Source of the DNA: Bryobacteraceae bacterium
GTDB taxonomy: Bacteria; Acidobacteriota; Terriglobia; Bryobacterales; Bryobacteraceae
DNA: 64,000 nt
Assembly: GCA_019187195.1 (NCBI GenBank)
Contig: JABAQT010000021.1
Coordinates: forward strand, 35,649-99,648
Direction: 5' to 3'
Notes under the pieces: generated by a model
Database searches by the model: none
The model's input: only the letters and a program-made list of their open reading frames with translations
What the model was told of the DNA's origin: nothing
Shown here: positions 26,547-35,741 of the stretch, one piece after another
Layout: every line of letters begins with the position of its first letter
How positions within the stretch are numbered: the first letter of the stretch is position 1
Translations under genes and position numbers: made by a program

Positions 26547-27047
26547 ATGCCCGAAAATACCTTTGACATTGTCTCCATTGTCGAGATGCCTGAGGTGGTC
26601 AACGCCATCAGCCAGGCCATGAAAGAGATCATCACCCGCTACGACCTCAAGGACTCGAAAAGCTCCATCGACCTCAACGAAAAGGAGAAGAAGATCCTTC
26701 TCGCCAGCAAGGATGAGTTCAAACTCAAAGCCGTGGTGGAGATTCTCGAGAGCAAACTCGCCAAACGCAAGGTGCCTCTCAAAGCCCTGATCCACGGCCC
26801 CATTCAGCCCGCCGCCGGCTCCACCGTCCGCCAGGAGATCACCCTCCAGGTAGGCATCCCCACCGAGAAAGCGAAAGAGATCATCAAAGCCATCAAGGAC
26901 AGCAAGAAGAAAGCGCAGGCCTCCATCCAGGGCGATCTCGTCCGCGTGAGCGGCAAGGATCGCGACACCCTTCAGGAGATCATCGCCCTCCTCCGCGCCA
27001 GGGACTTCGGCATCGACATGCAGTTCACCAACTACCGCTCGAATTAG
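26547..27047 (+). CDS. yajQ: YajQ family nucleotide-binding protein
   Basis: A 166-residue member of the YajQ family, small two-domain ferredoxin-like proteins shown in some bacteria to bind cyclic di-GMP or nucleic acids. Clear from the start FDIVSIVEMPEVVNAISQAMKEI, RYDLKDSKSSIDLNEKEKKI, LESKLAKRKVPLKAL and the ending RDFGIDMQFTNYRSN. It sits between a response regulator and a hydrolase in the bamD operon. Confidence 0.96.
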   Translation: MPENTFDIVSIVEMPEVVNAISQAMKEIITRYDLKDSKSSIDLNEKEKKILLASKDEFKLKAVVEILESKLAKRKVPLKALIHGPIQPAAGSTVRQEITLQVGIPTEKAKEIIKAIKDSKKKAQASIQGDLVRVSGKDRDTLQEIIALLRARDFGIDMQFTNYRSN

Positions 27048-27050
27048 ACC

Positions 27051-27674
27051 GTGCCGCGCCGCATCGAAAGCCTCCTCATCACCGGCCCGGCGGGCCGCCT
27101 CGAAGCGCTCCTCGAGGAGCCGGCGGACAGCGAGCCCCAACAAGCCGCTCTCGTCTGCCACCCGCACCCGCTCCATGGCGGGACGATGCACAATAAGGTG
27201 GTCTATCGCGCCGCCCGCGGCCTCCGCCGCTCCGGCCACGCCGTCCTCCGCTTCAACTTCCGCGGCGTCAACCGCAGCGAAGGCAGCCACGATAACGGAA
27301 CGGGCGAAGTCGATGATGCCCGCGCCGCCCTCGCCCTCCTGCGCGAACGCTACCCCGAACTGCCCTACACGATCGCGGGGTTCAGCTTCGGCGCCCGCGT
27401 CGCGCTCCGCCTCGCTCAGGATTGCCCCTCCGCCCGCCGCGCCATTGCCATCGGCTTCCCCGCTCACTACCCCGGAGCCGAAACCCTCATCCACTCCCCC
27501 ATCCCACGCATCTTCATCCACAGCCGTCACGACGCTATCTGCCCCGTTGAACCCCTTCAACGCTTCGTCGCCTCCCTCCCCGCTCCCGCTCCCCTGCTCT
27601 TTGTCGAGGCCGAAGATCACTTCTTCGCGGGCGGCCTCTCCGCGCTGGAAGACCTCATCGCCGGCCTCGGCTAA
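27051..27674 (+). CDS. Alpha/beta hydrolase
   Basis: A 207-residue serine hydrolase starting at GTG, three bases after yajQ. Nucleophile Ser112 lies in AGFSFGAR; the acid/His end includes HSRHDAICP and EAEDHFF near residues 180-192. ALVCHPHPLHGGTMHNKVVY near residue 33-52 is the hallmark of the YkfF/DUF of small dienelactone-hydrolase-like enzymes common in bacteria. Substrate unknown, possibly an ester or thioester. Confidence 0.88.
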   Translation: MPRRIESLLITGPAGRLEALLEEPADSEPQQAALVCHPHPLHGGTMHNKVVYRAARGLRRSGHAVLRFNFRGVNRSEGSHDNGTGEVDDARAALALLRERYPELPYTIAGFSFGARVALRLAQDCPSARRAIAIGFPAHYPGAETLIHSPIPRIFIHSRHDAICPVEPLQRFVASLPAPAPLLFVEAEDHFFAGGLSALEDLIAGLG

Positions 27675-27706
27675 ACCACGGTCCAAAACCAGTTACCATC
27701 GTAACC

Positions 27707-29188
27707 ATGGCACTTCCCGGGACCTCCGATCAGGCGCCGCCCGCCGACGCCGGCTTCCGCCGCCAACTCGGCCTGCTCGACTCCACCATGATCGTCATCG
27801 GCTCCATGATCGGTTCCGGCATCTTCATCGTCTCGGCCGACATGTCCCGCCAGATCGGCAGCGCCGGCTGGCTTCTGGCCGCCTGGGTGCTCACCGGCAT
27901 CCTCACCGTCACCGGAGCCCTTTCCTATGGCGAACTCGCCGGCATGATGCCCCGCGCCGGAGGCCAGTATGTCTACCTCCGCGAAGCCTTCTCTCCTCTA
28001 TCCGGCTTCCTCTACGGCTGGACTCTCTTTCTCGTCATCCAGACCGGCACCATCGCCGCCGTCGCCGTCGGCTTTGCACGCTTCACCGGCGTCTTCCTTC
28101 CATCCGTCTCGGAAACCATTTACCTCATCCCTCCCATCCATATCACCAGCGGCTACGCAGTCTCGCTCTCCACCGCTCAACTGCTCGGCGTCGCCGTTAT
28201 CGCCTTCCTCACCTGGACCAACATGCAGGGCCTCCGGTACGGCAAGATCGTGCAGAACATCTTCACCACCGCCAAGACCGGCGGCCTGCTCGGCCTCATC
28301 GCCGCCGGCCTGGTGCTTGGCTGGAATCACGTTGCCGTCGAGGCCAACTTCTCGAACGCCTGGCAGGCGCGCGGCGTCGACGCCATCGCCCCCGGCCTTA
28401 CCGCCGCCTCCGTCTTTGGCCTCTTCATCGCCATCTGTGTCTCACAAACCGGATCCCTCTTTTCCGCCGACGCCTGGAACAACATCACCTTCACCGCCGG
28501 AGAGGTCATCAACCCCAGGCGCAACATCCCGCTGTCGCTCGCCCTCGGCACGTCCACGGTCATCCTCCTCTACCTGCTCACCAACGCCGCCTATCTCGTC
28601 ACCCTGCCCATCGAATCCATCCAGCATGCGCCCTCCGACCGCGTCGCCACCGCCACCCTTCAGCACGTCTTCCCCGTAGCCGGCGCGGCTCTCATGGCCC
28701 TTGCCATCATGATCTCCACCTTCGGCTGCATGAACGGGCTCATCCTCGCCGGAGCCCGCGCCTACTTCGCCATGGCTCGCGACGGCGTCTTCTTCCGCCG
28801 CGCGGGCGTCCTTAACCGCGCCCACGTCCCCGGGTGGGCGCTCGCCGCGCAAGGCGTGTGGGCCGTGCTCCTCGTTCTGCCCCGCACCCACGATTCCCGG
28901 ACTGGAGCCTACGGCAACCTCTACAGCAACCTGCTCGACTACGTCATCAGCGCCGCGCTCATCTTCTACATCCTCACCATCGCCGCCGTCTTCCGCCTCC
29001 GCCGGATTCGCCCCGATGCCGAGCGCCCCTACCGCGCCTTCGGCTACCCGGCCTTCCCCGCGTTCTACATCCTCGGAGCCGCCACCATCCTCCTGGTCCT
29101 GTTCATCTACCGGCCCGCCACCACCTGGCCCGGCCTCGCCATTGTGATGCTCGGTTTGCCGGTCTATTATTGGTTCCGCCATGAATGA
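27707..29188 (+). CDS. APC-family amino acid permease
   Basis: A 493-residue transporter with about 12 to 14 membrane helices. The first helix has the family pattern [24 protein letters not shown], and [23 protein letters not shown] follows, which is characteristic of the APC superfamily (LAT/basic amino-acid-like). Likely imports or exchanges amino acids; substrate unknown. The stop overlaps the following gene's start by eight bases. Confidence 0.93.
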   Translation: MALPGTSDQAPPADAGFRRQLGLLDSTMIVIGSMIGSGIFIVSADMSRQIGSAGWLLAAWVLTGILTVTGALSYGELAGMMPRAGGQYVYLREAFSPLSGFLYGWTLFLVIQTGTIAAVAVGFARFTGVFLPSVSETIYLIPPIHITSGYAVSLSTAQLLGVAVIAFLTWTNMQGLRYGKIVQNIFTTAKTGGLLGLIAAGLVLGWNHVAVEANFSNAWQARGVDAIAPGLTAASVFGLFIAICVSQTGSLFSADAWNNITFTAGEVINPRRNIPLSLALGTSTVILLYLLTNAAYLVTLPIESIQHAPSDRVATATLQHVFPVAGAALMALAIMISTFGCMNGLILAGARAYFAMARDGVFFRRAGVLNRAHVPGWALAAQGVWAVLLVLPRTHDSRTGAYGNLYSNLLDYVISAALIFYILTIAAVFRLRRIRPDAERPYRAFGYPAFPAFYILGAATILLVLFIYRPATTWPGLAIVMLGLPVYYWFRHE

Positions 29189-29525
29189 GGACCACATCCG
29201 GCGGGTCCGCCGCATCTGCCTCTCCCTGCCAGGCAGCAGTGAGAAACTCTCCCACGGCGAGCCCACCTTCTTCGTCCGTAAGAAGGTATTCGCCATGTTC
29301 TCCAACAACCACCACAACGACGGTCACGTCGCCGTGTGGGTCCCCGCCGAACCGGGTGTCCAGGAGATGCTCATCCATCAATCGCCCGGTACGTTCTACC
29401 GGCCGCCCTACGTCGGAGTGCGCGGATGGGTCGGCATCGAACTCGACGCCATCAGCGACGAGGACCTTGCTGTATACCTGCGCCAGGCGTGGCGGATGAT
29501 TGCTCCGAAGAAGCTGTATCAATAA
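29181..29525 (+). CDS. MmcQ/YjbR family protein
   Basis: A 114-residue protein of the MmcQ/YjbR (CyaY-like fold) family, of uncertain function and sometimes described as DNA binding. Recognised from [44 protein letters not shown] and the ending [13 protein letters not shown]. It overlaps the APC permease by eight bases and its last 74 bases overlap the oppositely transcribed amidohydrolase. It is the first plus-strand gene whose G and C content is balanced rather than C-rich. Confidence 0.9.
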   Translation: MNEDHIRRVRRICLSLPGSSEKLSHGEPTFFVRKKVFAMFSNNHHNDGHVAVWVPAEPGVQEMLIHQSPGTFYRPPYVGVRGWVGIELDAISDEDLAVYLRQAWRMIAPKKLYQ

Positions 29526-30690
29526 TCCGCCCCCGCAGAATCACCGCCGCCACGCGCCGCGTGTTGCGAATATCCTCGAGCGGATTCCCCTCGAGCAGCA
29601 CCACATCCGCCAGTTTGCCCTTCTCCACGGTCCCAATGTCGTTCCGGCCAAGAAACTCCGCCGCGTTGCGCGTCGCCGCCTGCAATGCCTCCATCGGCGT
29701 CAGACCGGCTTCCACCAGCAGTTCCAGTTCCCCGTGCAGGCTCTCGCCGGGCTCGACGTTCGCGCTGCCCCCGGCATCGGTTCCAGCGAGCAGCGGCACT
29801 CCGGCCGCGTGCATCTCCCGCACCACGCGCAACCCCGCCTCGCGCACTTCGCCGAGCGCCACAAGCGTCGGGCACTGCCAGGTCTTTCTTTCCGCAAACA
29901 ATCGGTACAGCGGCGCGCAGATCCGTGGATCGTACGTCTCCGCCGCGTGAAGCAACAGCGCGTGCATCCGTCCTGCCGATTCCCGCCGTGAAATCGGCCA
30001 CAAATTGGCCGCTTGCTTCATGTCCCGGTCCACGCTCCCATCCCCCGTACAGCTTTCGAAGATGCCGCTCAGATGCTCGATGCTCTTCTGTCCCACTCGC
30101 GCGGCCTCCTCCGCCGTGACCCGGACGGGAACGTGTCCCGCCACCGGCAGATGCAGCTTGCCTGCCTCGGCCGCAAGCGCGAAATAGGCGTCGCGCGGCA
30201 GGAAATCATACACCTTGACAAAATCCGCGCCCCCCTCGTTCATTGTCCGTACGGCGCGCCGTGCCGAAGCGGCATCTCCCGCCGTCACCGAACCGCTCCA
30301 CACGGGAACCGGCCCGTCGATCATGGGGCCATTTGTCACGATGCGCGGCCCCTCGACCGCCCCGTACTCCACTTCCCGGCGCAGCTTCACCGCCGCGCCG
30401 AGCGCGTTCTCCGCCTCGAGATGCATGTTGCGGATGCCCGTGATTCCACTCGCAAGAAGCTTGGGGAACGCCTTCTCCGGCTTCGCGAGCAGGTGAACGT
30501 GCATGTCCCACAAGCCCGGAATGAGATACCTGCCCGTTCCGTCAATCACCCGCGCGTCCTTCGGAACGCGGCCATTGCCCGTTGAACGAATCCGTCCTCC
30601 CTCGAGGATGACAGTCTGATCGGGTTTCGGAGCGGCGCCTGTGCCGTCAATCACGGTGACGTGCGTGATGACGATCGCCATCGCCGCCAT
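29452..30690 (-). CDS. Metal-dependent amidohydrolase (imidazolonepropionase/prolidase-like)
   Basis: A 412-residue amidohydrolase. The start ATG at 30690 overlaps the stop of the upstream gene (TGATG), with GAGGT just before. Metal ligands are visible as His64 and His66 in GLWDMHVHL, His in VAGHVP, and Asp in [20 protein letters not shown] and [15 protein letters not shown] are standard cyclic-amidohydrolase flanks. Close relatives hydrolyse dipeptides or cyclic amides; the substrate is unknown. No signal peptide. The final 74 bases overlap the convergent MmcQ gene, giving an unusual Gln/Gly-rich tail. Confidence 0.9.
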   Translation of the reverse strand: MAAMAIVITHVTVIDGTGAAPKPDQTVILEGGRIRSTGNGRVPKDARVIDGTGRYLIPGLWDMHVHLLAKPEKAFPKLLASGITGIRNMHLEAENALGAAVKLRREVEYGAVEGPRIVTNGPMIDGPVPVWSGSVTAGDAASARRAVRTMNEGGADFVKVYDFLPRDAYFALAAEAGKLHLPVAGHVPVRVTAEEAARVGQKSIEHLSGIFESCTGDGSVDRDMKQAANLWPISRRESAGRMHALLLHAAETYDPRICAPLYRLFAERKTWQCPTLVALGEVREAGLRVVREMHAAGVPLLAGTDAGGSANVEPGESLHGELELLVEAGLTPMEALQAATRNAAEFLGRNDIGTVEKGKLADVVLLEGNPLEDIRNTRRVAAVILRGRIIDTASSEQSSATPGAGIQQGPRR

Positions 30691-31529
30691 CACCACCTCG
30701 AGGCCTCCCGGTACAGAAAGTCCCGCACTTTCAAATACCACTCCGGCCCGTAAGGCGATGCGCCCCGAGGAGCCGCGCACCAGGCCGCCGCGCTCTCCGC
30801 TCCCGCCGCCCGCGCCACGGCGTTCCGCGTCTCCCCGCCGCCCCGCTTCCCCTCGAGCGCACGCGCCAGCGCGATATCCTGCCGCGCGTTGCGCCGCGTC
30901 AGCGCCCGCCCCAATCCGCGCGGCCCGCCCCGTGCCGGCGTATCTCCGCAAAGGTACTCGCGCAGCGTCTGCCGCGCCGTCTCATCGCTCGGCTTCTCCC
31001 ACCCGGCAACCGTCCCGCCCGTGGACTGGAATCGCGGCACGATGGCGGCGAGGATTCGTACTTCCATCGGATAGGTAAACCACTGGTCTCCGTCGTGGAA
31101 TTGCGCCTCGAGCCGGATGCGCTTCACTTCCGCCAACGCGGGCACGAACACATCGAGCCAGATCGTCTCCGCCTCTCCCGTTCCCTGTCCCTGGACAGGC
31201 GTTCTCACCTGCTCCAGCCGGTCGCGCGCCGCTGAATTCGTCCCCACGGGCAACTCGCGGTACAGCTTGACGCTCAATCCCGGCGGGTTCTGCGTCACCC
31301 ACAGCGTGTACCATTTGCCCTTCACCGGCCGCAGCACCAGCCGCATGGAATGCCACGCATTGCGCGCGAATCCCGGCGAGAGGATCTCGCGCGGCGTGCC
31401 GCCCGCATCCTGCCGCAGTATCGCCCCCTTCGCATCCACCCGGCGGAATTCGGAATACAGTTGCAGGCTCTGCGCCGCGGCCGAATGCGGCCACAGCAGC
31501 CCGAGAAGGAAGACAACCATTCCTTCCAT
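30690..31529 (-). CDS. Secreted protein of unknown function
   Basis: A 279-residue exported protein starting at ATG 31529 (a second ATG is at 31520), with signal peptide MEGMVVFLLGLLWPHSAAAQ. The mature region begins QSLQLYSEFRRVDAKG and contains WYTLWVTQNPPGLSVKLYREL and LEAQFHDGDQWFTYPMEVRI, a mixed beta pattern. The C-terminal third is Arg/Ala-rich. I do not recognise a family. Its stop overlaps the amidohydrolase start, so the two are coupled. Its start lies just inside the 3' remnant of the broken MFS gene. Confidence 0.6.
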   Translation of the reverse strand: MEGMVVFLLGLLWPHSAAAQSLQLYSEFRRVDAKGAILRQDAGGTPREILSPGFARNAWHSMRLVLRPVKGKWYTLWVTQNPPGLSVKLYRELPVGTNSAARDRLEQVRTPVQGQGTGEAETIWLDVFVPALAEVKRIRLEAQFHDGDQWFTYPMEVRILAAIVPRFQSTGGTVAGWEKPSDETARQTLREYLCGDTPARGGPRGLGRALTRRNARQDIALARALEGKRGGGETRNAVARAAGAESAAAWCAAPRGASPYGPEWYLKVRDFLYREASRW

Positions 31530-31535
31530 GCTACG

Positions 31536-32193
31536 GCGTGAACCGCCGCTTCCGCTTCCCTCCGTTCCACGCGCGCCCGCCAGTCGCTCAGATGCCCCGC
31601 CAGCAGCGGCCCGAAACTCCCGCCGGACAGGTACATCGCCAGGAAATACACCGCCATCGCCGTACCCCGCATGGCAGGCGGAACAATATCCTGGATGGAG
31701 GCATCTACGAAGCCGAAAGCAGCGCCGGCAGCAGCGATCCCGGCCGTTGCAGAACGCCGAAGAATGCCACCGGCGCAATCAATAAAGCGAATGCCGCCAC
31801 CATCATTGCCGCCCGCCAGCCGGACGCCTGCGCCAGCGGGCCGCTGAAGAAACAGCTCATCGCCGCGCCGATGGGCACCCCGAGCGTTTGTGAGCTGGAA
31901 ACAGGTCGCGGATCCAACTGGTGGCGGTGGGGGCGCACGTGACTTCGTCGACGGCCACGCCAAGCCGCGTCATCGGCAGCATCGTGTAGTCTCGCGCCAT
32001 CCCGCTCATCGCCGTCAGCACGCCCCACGCGAGTTAGGCCGGCGGCAAGCAGGTCTCTGCGGCTCCACCGGTCCGCGAGACGCCCGAGCGGCACTCCTAC
32101 GATCGCGTAGAGCCACGTGAAAGCCGTGCTCAACATCCCGATCCCGGCGCCGGATGGGATCGGCCAGCGCTCCGGAGCGCGAGGTTCCAGCAC
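31536..32193 (-). pseudogene. Broken MFS transporter with frameshifts and internal deletion
   Basis: Three pieces of one major-facilitator protein can be read in different frames on the minus strand. Piece A (32193 to about 32032) gives STAFTWLYAIVGVPLGRLAD, the helix 2 and loop 2-3 motif. Piece B (32027 to 31881, shifted frame) continues WGVLTAMSGMARDYTM and RLGVAVDEVTCAPTATSWIR. Piece C (31884 to 31705, first frame again) gives LGVPIGAAMSCFFSGPLAQA and GWRAAMMVAAFAL, then a stop. A last piece near 31715-31560 in another frame reads DIVPPAMRGTAMAVYFLAMY, a helix 10-like segment. Helix 1, about helices 6-9 and the end are missing. Non-functional. Confidence 0.85.
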
Positions 32194-32211
32194 AGCGGGC
32201 GAGCCGCCTCC

Positions 32212-32790
32212 TCACATCTCGATCTTGCCTTGATAGGCGAGATCCTTCCAGCGAAAGATCGCCTGCCGGTATGGTCCCGTAACGCCGGGAATGTAGAGTT
32301 CGAAGTCCAGATCCTTTACCGCCTCCGACGGGCGGGGATAGACAAGCCGCAATACGGGGTCGGAAGGAGTGGGAGGAAAGTGCCCTATCATACGCACCTT
32401 CTTCCTGCCGAGTTTGAGCACGGACTCTTCCTCCATCCGCTTTACCTCCGCCTCTTCGGACAGTGCCGTGACATTGGGATTCCCAATAGCCAGAACGATC
32501 ACCTTGTCCTTGTTTTGCGCAAGAAAGATGCCGTATTCGGAGGCCGGCGTGGCGGCCGGAGCCGTGTCCGTCTTCGAATAGCGCCGCTGCCTCTCCGCGC
32601 CGGCGTCGAGCAGCGGCTTCGCTCCGGCGAGATACACCACCACCGGAGCGGCGTCGCGAAACGTCGTGGTCTGCGCCCACGGCGAGTCGGTCAGCATCTC
32701 CTGCAATTCCTCATCGCTCCACTGACGCGGCTGCCTGGTCTCCCAGAATGGCGCACCGAGCAGCAGGAGGAAGAGGAGAGCGGCGTGCAT
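32212..32790 (-). CDS. Secreted protein of unknown function
   Basis: A 192-residue exported protein starting at ATG 32790, with signal peptide MHAALLFLLLLGAP. The mature part has QPRQWSDEELQEMLTDSPWAQ, a segment I recall from several Solibacter-type secreted proteins, then a charged middle (LSEEAEVKRMEEESVLKLGR) and FPPTPSDPVLRLVYPRP. No catalytic motif seen. It lies immediately upstream of the broken MFS gene and diverges, 36 bases apart, from the mutarotase-like gene. Confidence 0.65.
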   Translation of the reverse strand: MHAALLFLLLLGAPFWETRQPRQWSDEELQEMLTDSPWAQTTTFRDAAPVVVYLAGAKPLLDAGAERQRRYSKTDTAPAATPASEYGIFLAQNKDKVIVLAIGNPNVTALSEEAEVKRMEEESVLKLGRKKVRMIGHFPPTPSDPVLRLVYPRPSEAVKDLDFELYIPGVTGPYRQAIFRWKDLAYQGKIEM

Positions 32791-32826
32791 CAGGATTCCC
32801 GATTTGATTATATTGGCGGAAGCACC

Positions 32827-33909
32827 ATGGGCGAAATCACCTATCGCGGCCGCCGCGCCTTCTCCATCGAGAACGAGCACTTGAAAGCGACTCTGCTCGT
32901 CGAAGGCGGACACCTCGCCGAGTTGAGGCACAAGGCATCGGGAACGAATCCCCTCTGGACGCCGCCCTGGCCTTCCATCGAACCGTCGCGATTCGATCCG
33001 GCAACGCACGGAAACCTTTACGGCGGGCATGCGGAAAGCCGTCTGCTGGCGGGGATCATGGGCCACAACCTCTGTATGGATATTTTCGGGGGAGTGTCGG
33101 ACGCGGAAGCCGCCGCCGGACTCACGCCGCACGGAGACGGCTCGATCGTCCCCTACTCCATCTCGGACTCGGGAGGCGTCCTCACCGCGCGCGCCGAGTT
33201 TCCCCATGCGCGGATCGGCTTTGAGCGCCGCATCCGCCTCGAAGGCTGCGCCGCCATCATCGAGGAGACCGCGCGCAATCTGACCTCCATCGACAAGCCC
33301 ACCGCATGGACGCAGCACGTGACGCTCGGCCCGCCGTTCCTCGAAAAAGGCAGGACCCTGTTCCGCGTGCCGGCCACGCGATCGCGCGTCTACGAACAGG
33401 ATTTCGGCGGCGAGTTCGGGCGCTACGCTCCGGGCATGGACTTCGATTGGCCGATGGTTCCGCTGAAACAGGGCGGTTCGCTCGATCTGCGCGTGCTGCC
33501 GGATGCCAAGGCGAGCAGCGGCTTCACCACCCAGCTTATGGACCCGCGCCGCGAGCAGGCGTTCTTTCTCGCCTGGTCGCCCTCCTCGAAAGTGCTCGCC
33601 GGCTATGTCTGGCGCCGTTCCGACTTCCCATGGCTTGGAATCTGGGAAGAGAACTTCGCCCGCGAGCAGCCTCCCTGGAACAGCCGCACCCTGACGCGGG
33701 GCATGGAGTTCGGGGTCTCACCCATGCCCGAGGCGCGGCGCCAGATGATCGAGCGGCCGATGCTGTTCGGCGTCCCCGGCTACCGCTGGCTCCCCGCCAA
33801 GGGCGAGGCCACGGTAACCTACTGCGCTTTTGTCACGACGGCCGATGCCATCCCCGATGAGGTGGCCTGGAGCGGCGGAGCGGATCTCGCTTTCCATCCC
33901 GCGCGCTGA
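32827..33909 (+). CDS. Mutarotase-like (aldose 1-epimerase superfamily) protein
   Basis: A 360-residue protein starting at ATG 32827 behind GGCGGAAG. Its beta-rich pattern (ENEHLKATLLVEGGHLAELRHKASGTNPLW, then RIRLEGCAAIIEETARNLTSID, TQHVTLGPPFLE) fits the galactose-mutarotase-like superfamily, possibly near DUF4432 proteins. It probably binds a sugar or sugar-like ligand; catalytic His/Glu assignments are not certain by eye. No signal peptide. Divergent from a secreted unknown protein. Confidence 0.7.
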   Translation: MGEITYRGRRAFSIENEHLKATLLVEGGHLAELRHKASGTNPLWTPPWPSIEPSRFDPATHGNLYGGHAESRLLAGIMGHNLCMDIFGGVSDAEAAAGLTPHGDGSIVPYSISDSGGVLTARAEFPHARIGFERRIRLEGCAAIIEETARNLTSIDKPTAWTQHVTLGPPFLEKGRTLFRVPATRSRVYEQDFGGEFGRYAPGMDFDWPMVPLKQGGSLDLRVLPDAKASSGFTTQLMDPRREQAFFLAWSPSSKVLAGYVWRRSDFPWLGIWEENFAREQPPWNSRTLTRGMEFGVSPMPEARRQMIERPMLFGVPGYRWLPAKGEATVTYCAFVTTADAIPDEVAWSGGADLAFHPAR

Positions 33910-33930
33910 TGTTACGATGAAACGACAGGC

Positions 33931-34443
33931 ATGAACCGGCGCGAATATCTTCAACTCGCGGCCACGGCCGCTCTCGCGTCTCCCGCCCCGGCGCAAACAG
34001 CGGCGTGGAAGCCGCGGACATTCGACGCGCACCAGAACGAGACCGTCATCGCCCTGACTGACCTCATCATTCCTTCCACCGATACGCCCGGAGCCAAGGC
34101 TGCTCAGGTGAACCGCTACATCGACCTGTTTCTCAATGACGGACCCCTCGGCGAACGGGACCGCTTCCTCGAAGGGCTTTCCTTTCTCGACGCCTACTCG
34201 ATCCGCGAGCACGGCGAGCCGTTCGTCCGCTGCGCGGCGCCGCGACAGACAGCGATCCTCAAAGCGTTCGACCGGAATGAGAGCGTCGAGGTTGCTCCGG
34301 GCCACCGCTTCTTCCGCATGGTCAAGCAACTCACCAGCCGCATTTATTACTCGACCGAGATCGGATACAAGGAACTGAATAAGGGCGGGCGTGTTCCCTC
34401 CACCCTTGGCTGCCGCCATCCGGAGCACAAAGGCTCGGCCTGA
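33931..34443 (+). CDS. Gluconate 2-dehydrogenase subunit 3 family protein
   Basis: A 170-residue exported small subunit. The N-terminus MNRREYLQLAATAALASPAP is a twin-arginine-like signal. The core (VIALTDLIIPSTDTPGAKAAQVNRYIDLFL, then a FFRMVKQLTSRIYYSTEIGYKELN segment) matches the family (PF13618-like) that partners GMC-type flavoprotein dehydrogenases. The expected large GMC subunit and cytochrome subunit are not adjacent; folC follows instead. Either the partner is encoded elsewhere or this is an orphan. Confidence 0.88.
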   Translation: MNRREYLQLAATAALASPAPAQTAAWKPRTFDAHQNETVIALTDLIIPSTDTPGAKAAQVNRYIDLFLNDGPLGERDRFLEGLSFLDAYSIREHGEPFVRCAAPRQTAILKAFDRNESVEVAPGHRFFRMVKQLTSRIYYSTEIGYKELNKGGRVPSTLGCRHPEHKGSA

Positions 34444-34451
34444 TTCTTCGC

Positions 34452-35729
34452 ATGCATACCTATCCGGACTCGGTCCGGTTTCTCTATTCCCTCGGCAATG
34501 AAATCAAGGCCGTCAAGTTCGGCCTGGAAACGATCCGCGCCGTTCTCGACGCGCTGGGCAATCCACACACGGGGCCGCGGTTTGTTCACGTGGCCGGAAC
34601 CAACGGGAAGGGATCGACATGCGCCATGATCGAATCGGCGCTGCGCGCGGCCGGCTTCCGGACAGGGCTCTATACCTCGCCGCATCTTTTGGAGCCAACC
34701 GAACGGATCCAGGTGGAAGGCGCGCCCGTGAGCCGCGATGAGTTCGTGGCGGCGTTCCACGCTGTCCATGACGCCGCCGAGCGGCTGTTTTCCGCCGGGC
34801 GCATCGAGCACCACCCCACGTACTTCGAAACCGTCACCGCCATGGGCCTGCTCATCTTCCGGGAGCGCGGCGTCGAACGCGTGGTCCTCGAAGTGGGCCT
34901 CGGCGGACGGCTCGACGCGACCAACGCCGTCACGCCCGAACTGTGCGTCATCACTCCCATCGACTACGATCATGAAGCCTGGCTCGGCAACACCATCGAA
35001 GCGATCGCTCGCGAGAAAGCAGGCATCCTCAAGCCCGGCGTTCCCGTGGTCTCCGCCCATCAGCGCATCGAAGCTCAAGCGGTGCTGATGCGGCGGAGCG
35101 AGGATCTTCACTGCGAACTCATCCAATCCAATTCGGACGCCGCGTTCGAGGCCGATGCCCGCGGCAGCACCATCCACTGGGAAGGCCTCACCTTGCGCTG
35201 TCCGCTGGCCGGACTCCATCAGGTCGAAAACACGATCACCGCGGCGACAGCCCTGAAACAACTCGGCGTCGCGCCCGGGGCAATCGAGAAGGGGATCGCC
35301 CGCACGCGATGGCCCGGGAGGCTCGAATACCTGGCCCAGTCGCCCGACATCATCGCCGATGGCGCGCACAACCCTGCCGGCGCGCGGGCGCTTGCGGATT
35401 ACATCAGCCGTTTTCACAAGGGCCGCAAGGTCTGGCTGATCTACGGAGCCATGCGCGACAAGAGCGTCGGCGAAATTGCCGACACGCTGTTTCCGCTGGC
35501 GGACGAGTTGATTCTTACGGCTCCTTCTTCGGCCCGCTCGCTCGATCCGGCAAGCCTTCTCTCCTTGTGCGGAAACGTGAACGCGCGCACCGCCCCCGGC
35601 TTGCCCTCCGCCGTGCGAATGGCGCAAGCCGGAGCCGCGCCGGAAGATGCGATCTTCATCAGCGGGTCGCTGTTTCTCGCCGGTGAAGCGCGGGCGTTGT
35701 TTTGCCATGACCATGACTCGGAACCATAG
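34452..35729 (+). CDS. folC: Folylpolyglutamate / dihydrofolate synthase
   Basis: Adds glutamate to (dihydro)folates. The 425-residue Mur-ligase-like enzyme has the P-loop GTNGKGSTCAMIESAL near residue 41-56, TSPHL, the LEVGLGGRLDATNAV motif and ITPIDYDHEAWLGNTIEAIAREKAGI. The C-terminal domain DGAHNPAGARALADYI is typical. The start is an ATG eight bases after the previous stop, and plsC follows 12 bases later. Confidence 0.96.
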   Translation: MHTYPDSVRFLYSLGNEIKAVKFGLETIRAVLDALGNPHTGPRFVHVAGTNGKGSTCAMIESALRAAGFRTGLYTSPHLLEPTERIQVEGAPVSRDEFVAAFHAVHDAAERLFSAGRIEHHPTYFETVTAMGLLIFRERGVERVVLEVGLGGRLDATNAVTPELCVITPIDYDHEAWLGNTIEAIAREKAGILKPGVPVVSAHQRIEAQAVLMRRSEDLHCELIQSNSDAAFEADARGSTIHWEGLTLRCPLAGLHQVENTITAATALKQLGVAPGAIEKGIARTRWPGRLEYLAQSPDIIADGAHNPAGARALADYISRFHKGRKVWLIYGAMRDKSVGEIADTLFPLADELILTAPSSARSLDPASLLSLCGNVNARTAPGLPSAVRMAQAGAAPEDAIFISGSLFLAGEARALFCHDHDSEP

Positions 35730-35741
35730 GATAGGGTAATA

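Noticed and set aside
32791..32826. Replication origin placed exactly in the 36-base divergent gap
   Set aside because: Far too short, with no DnaA boxes, so the skew switch cannot be pinned to it.
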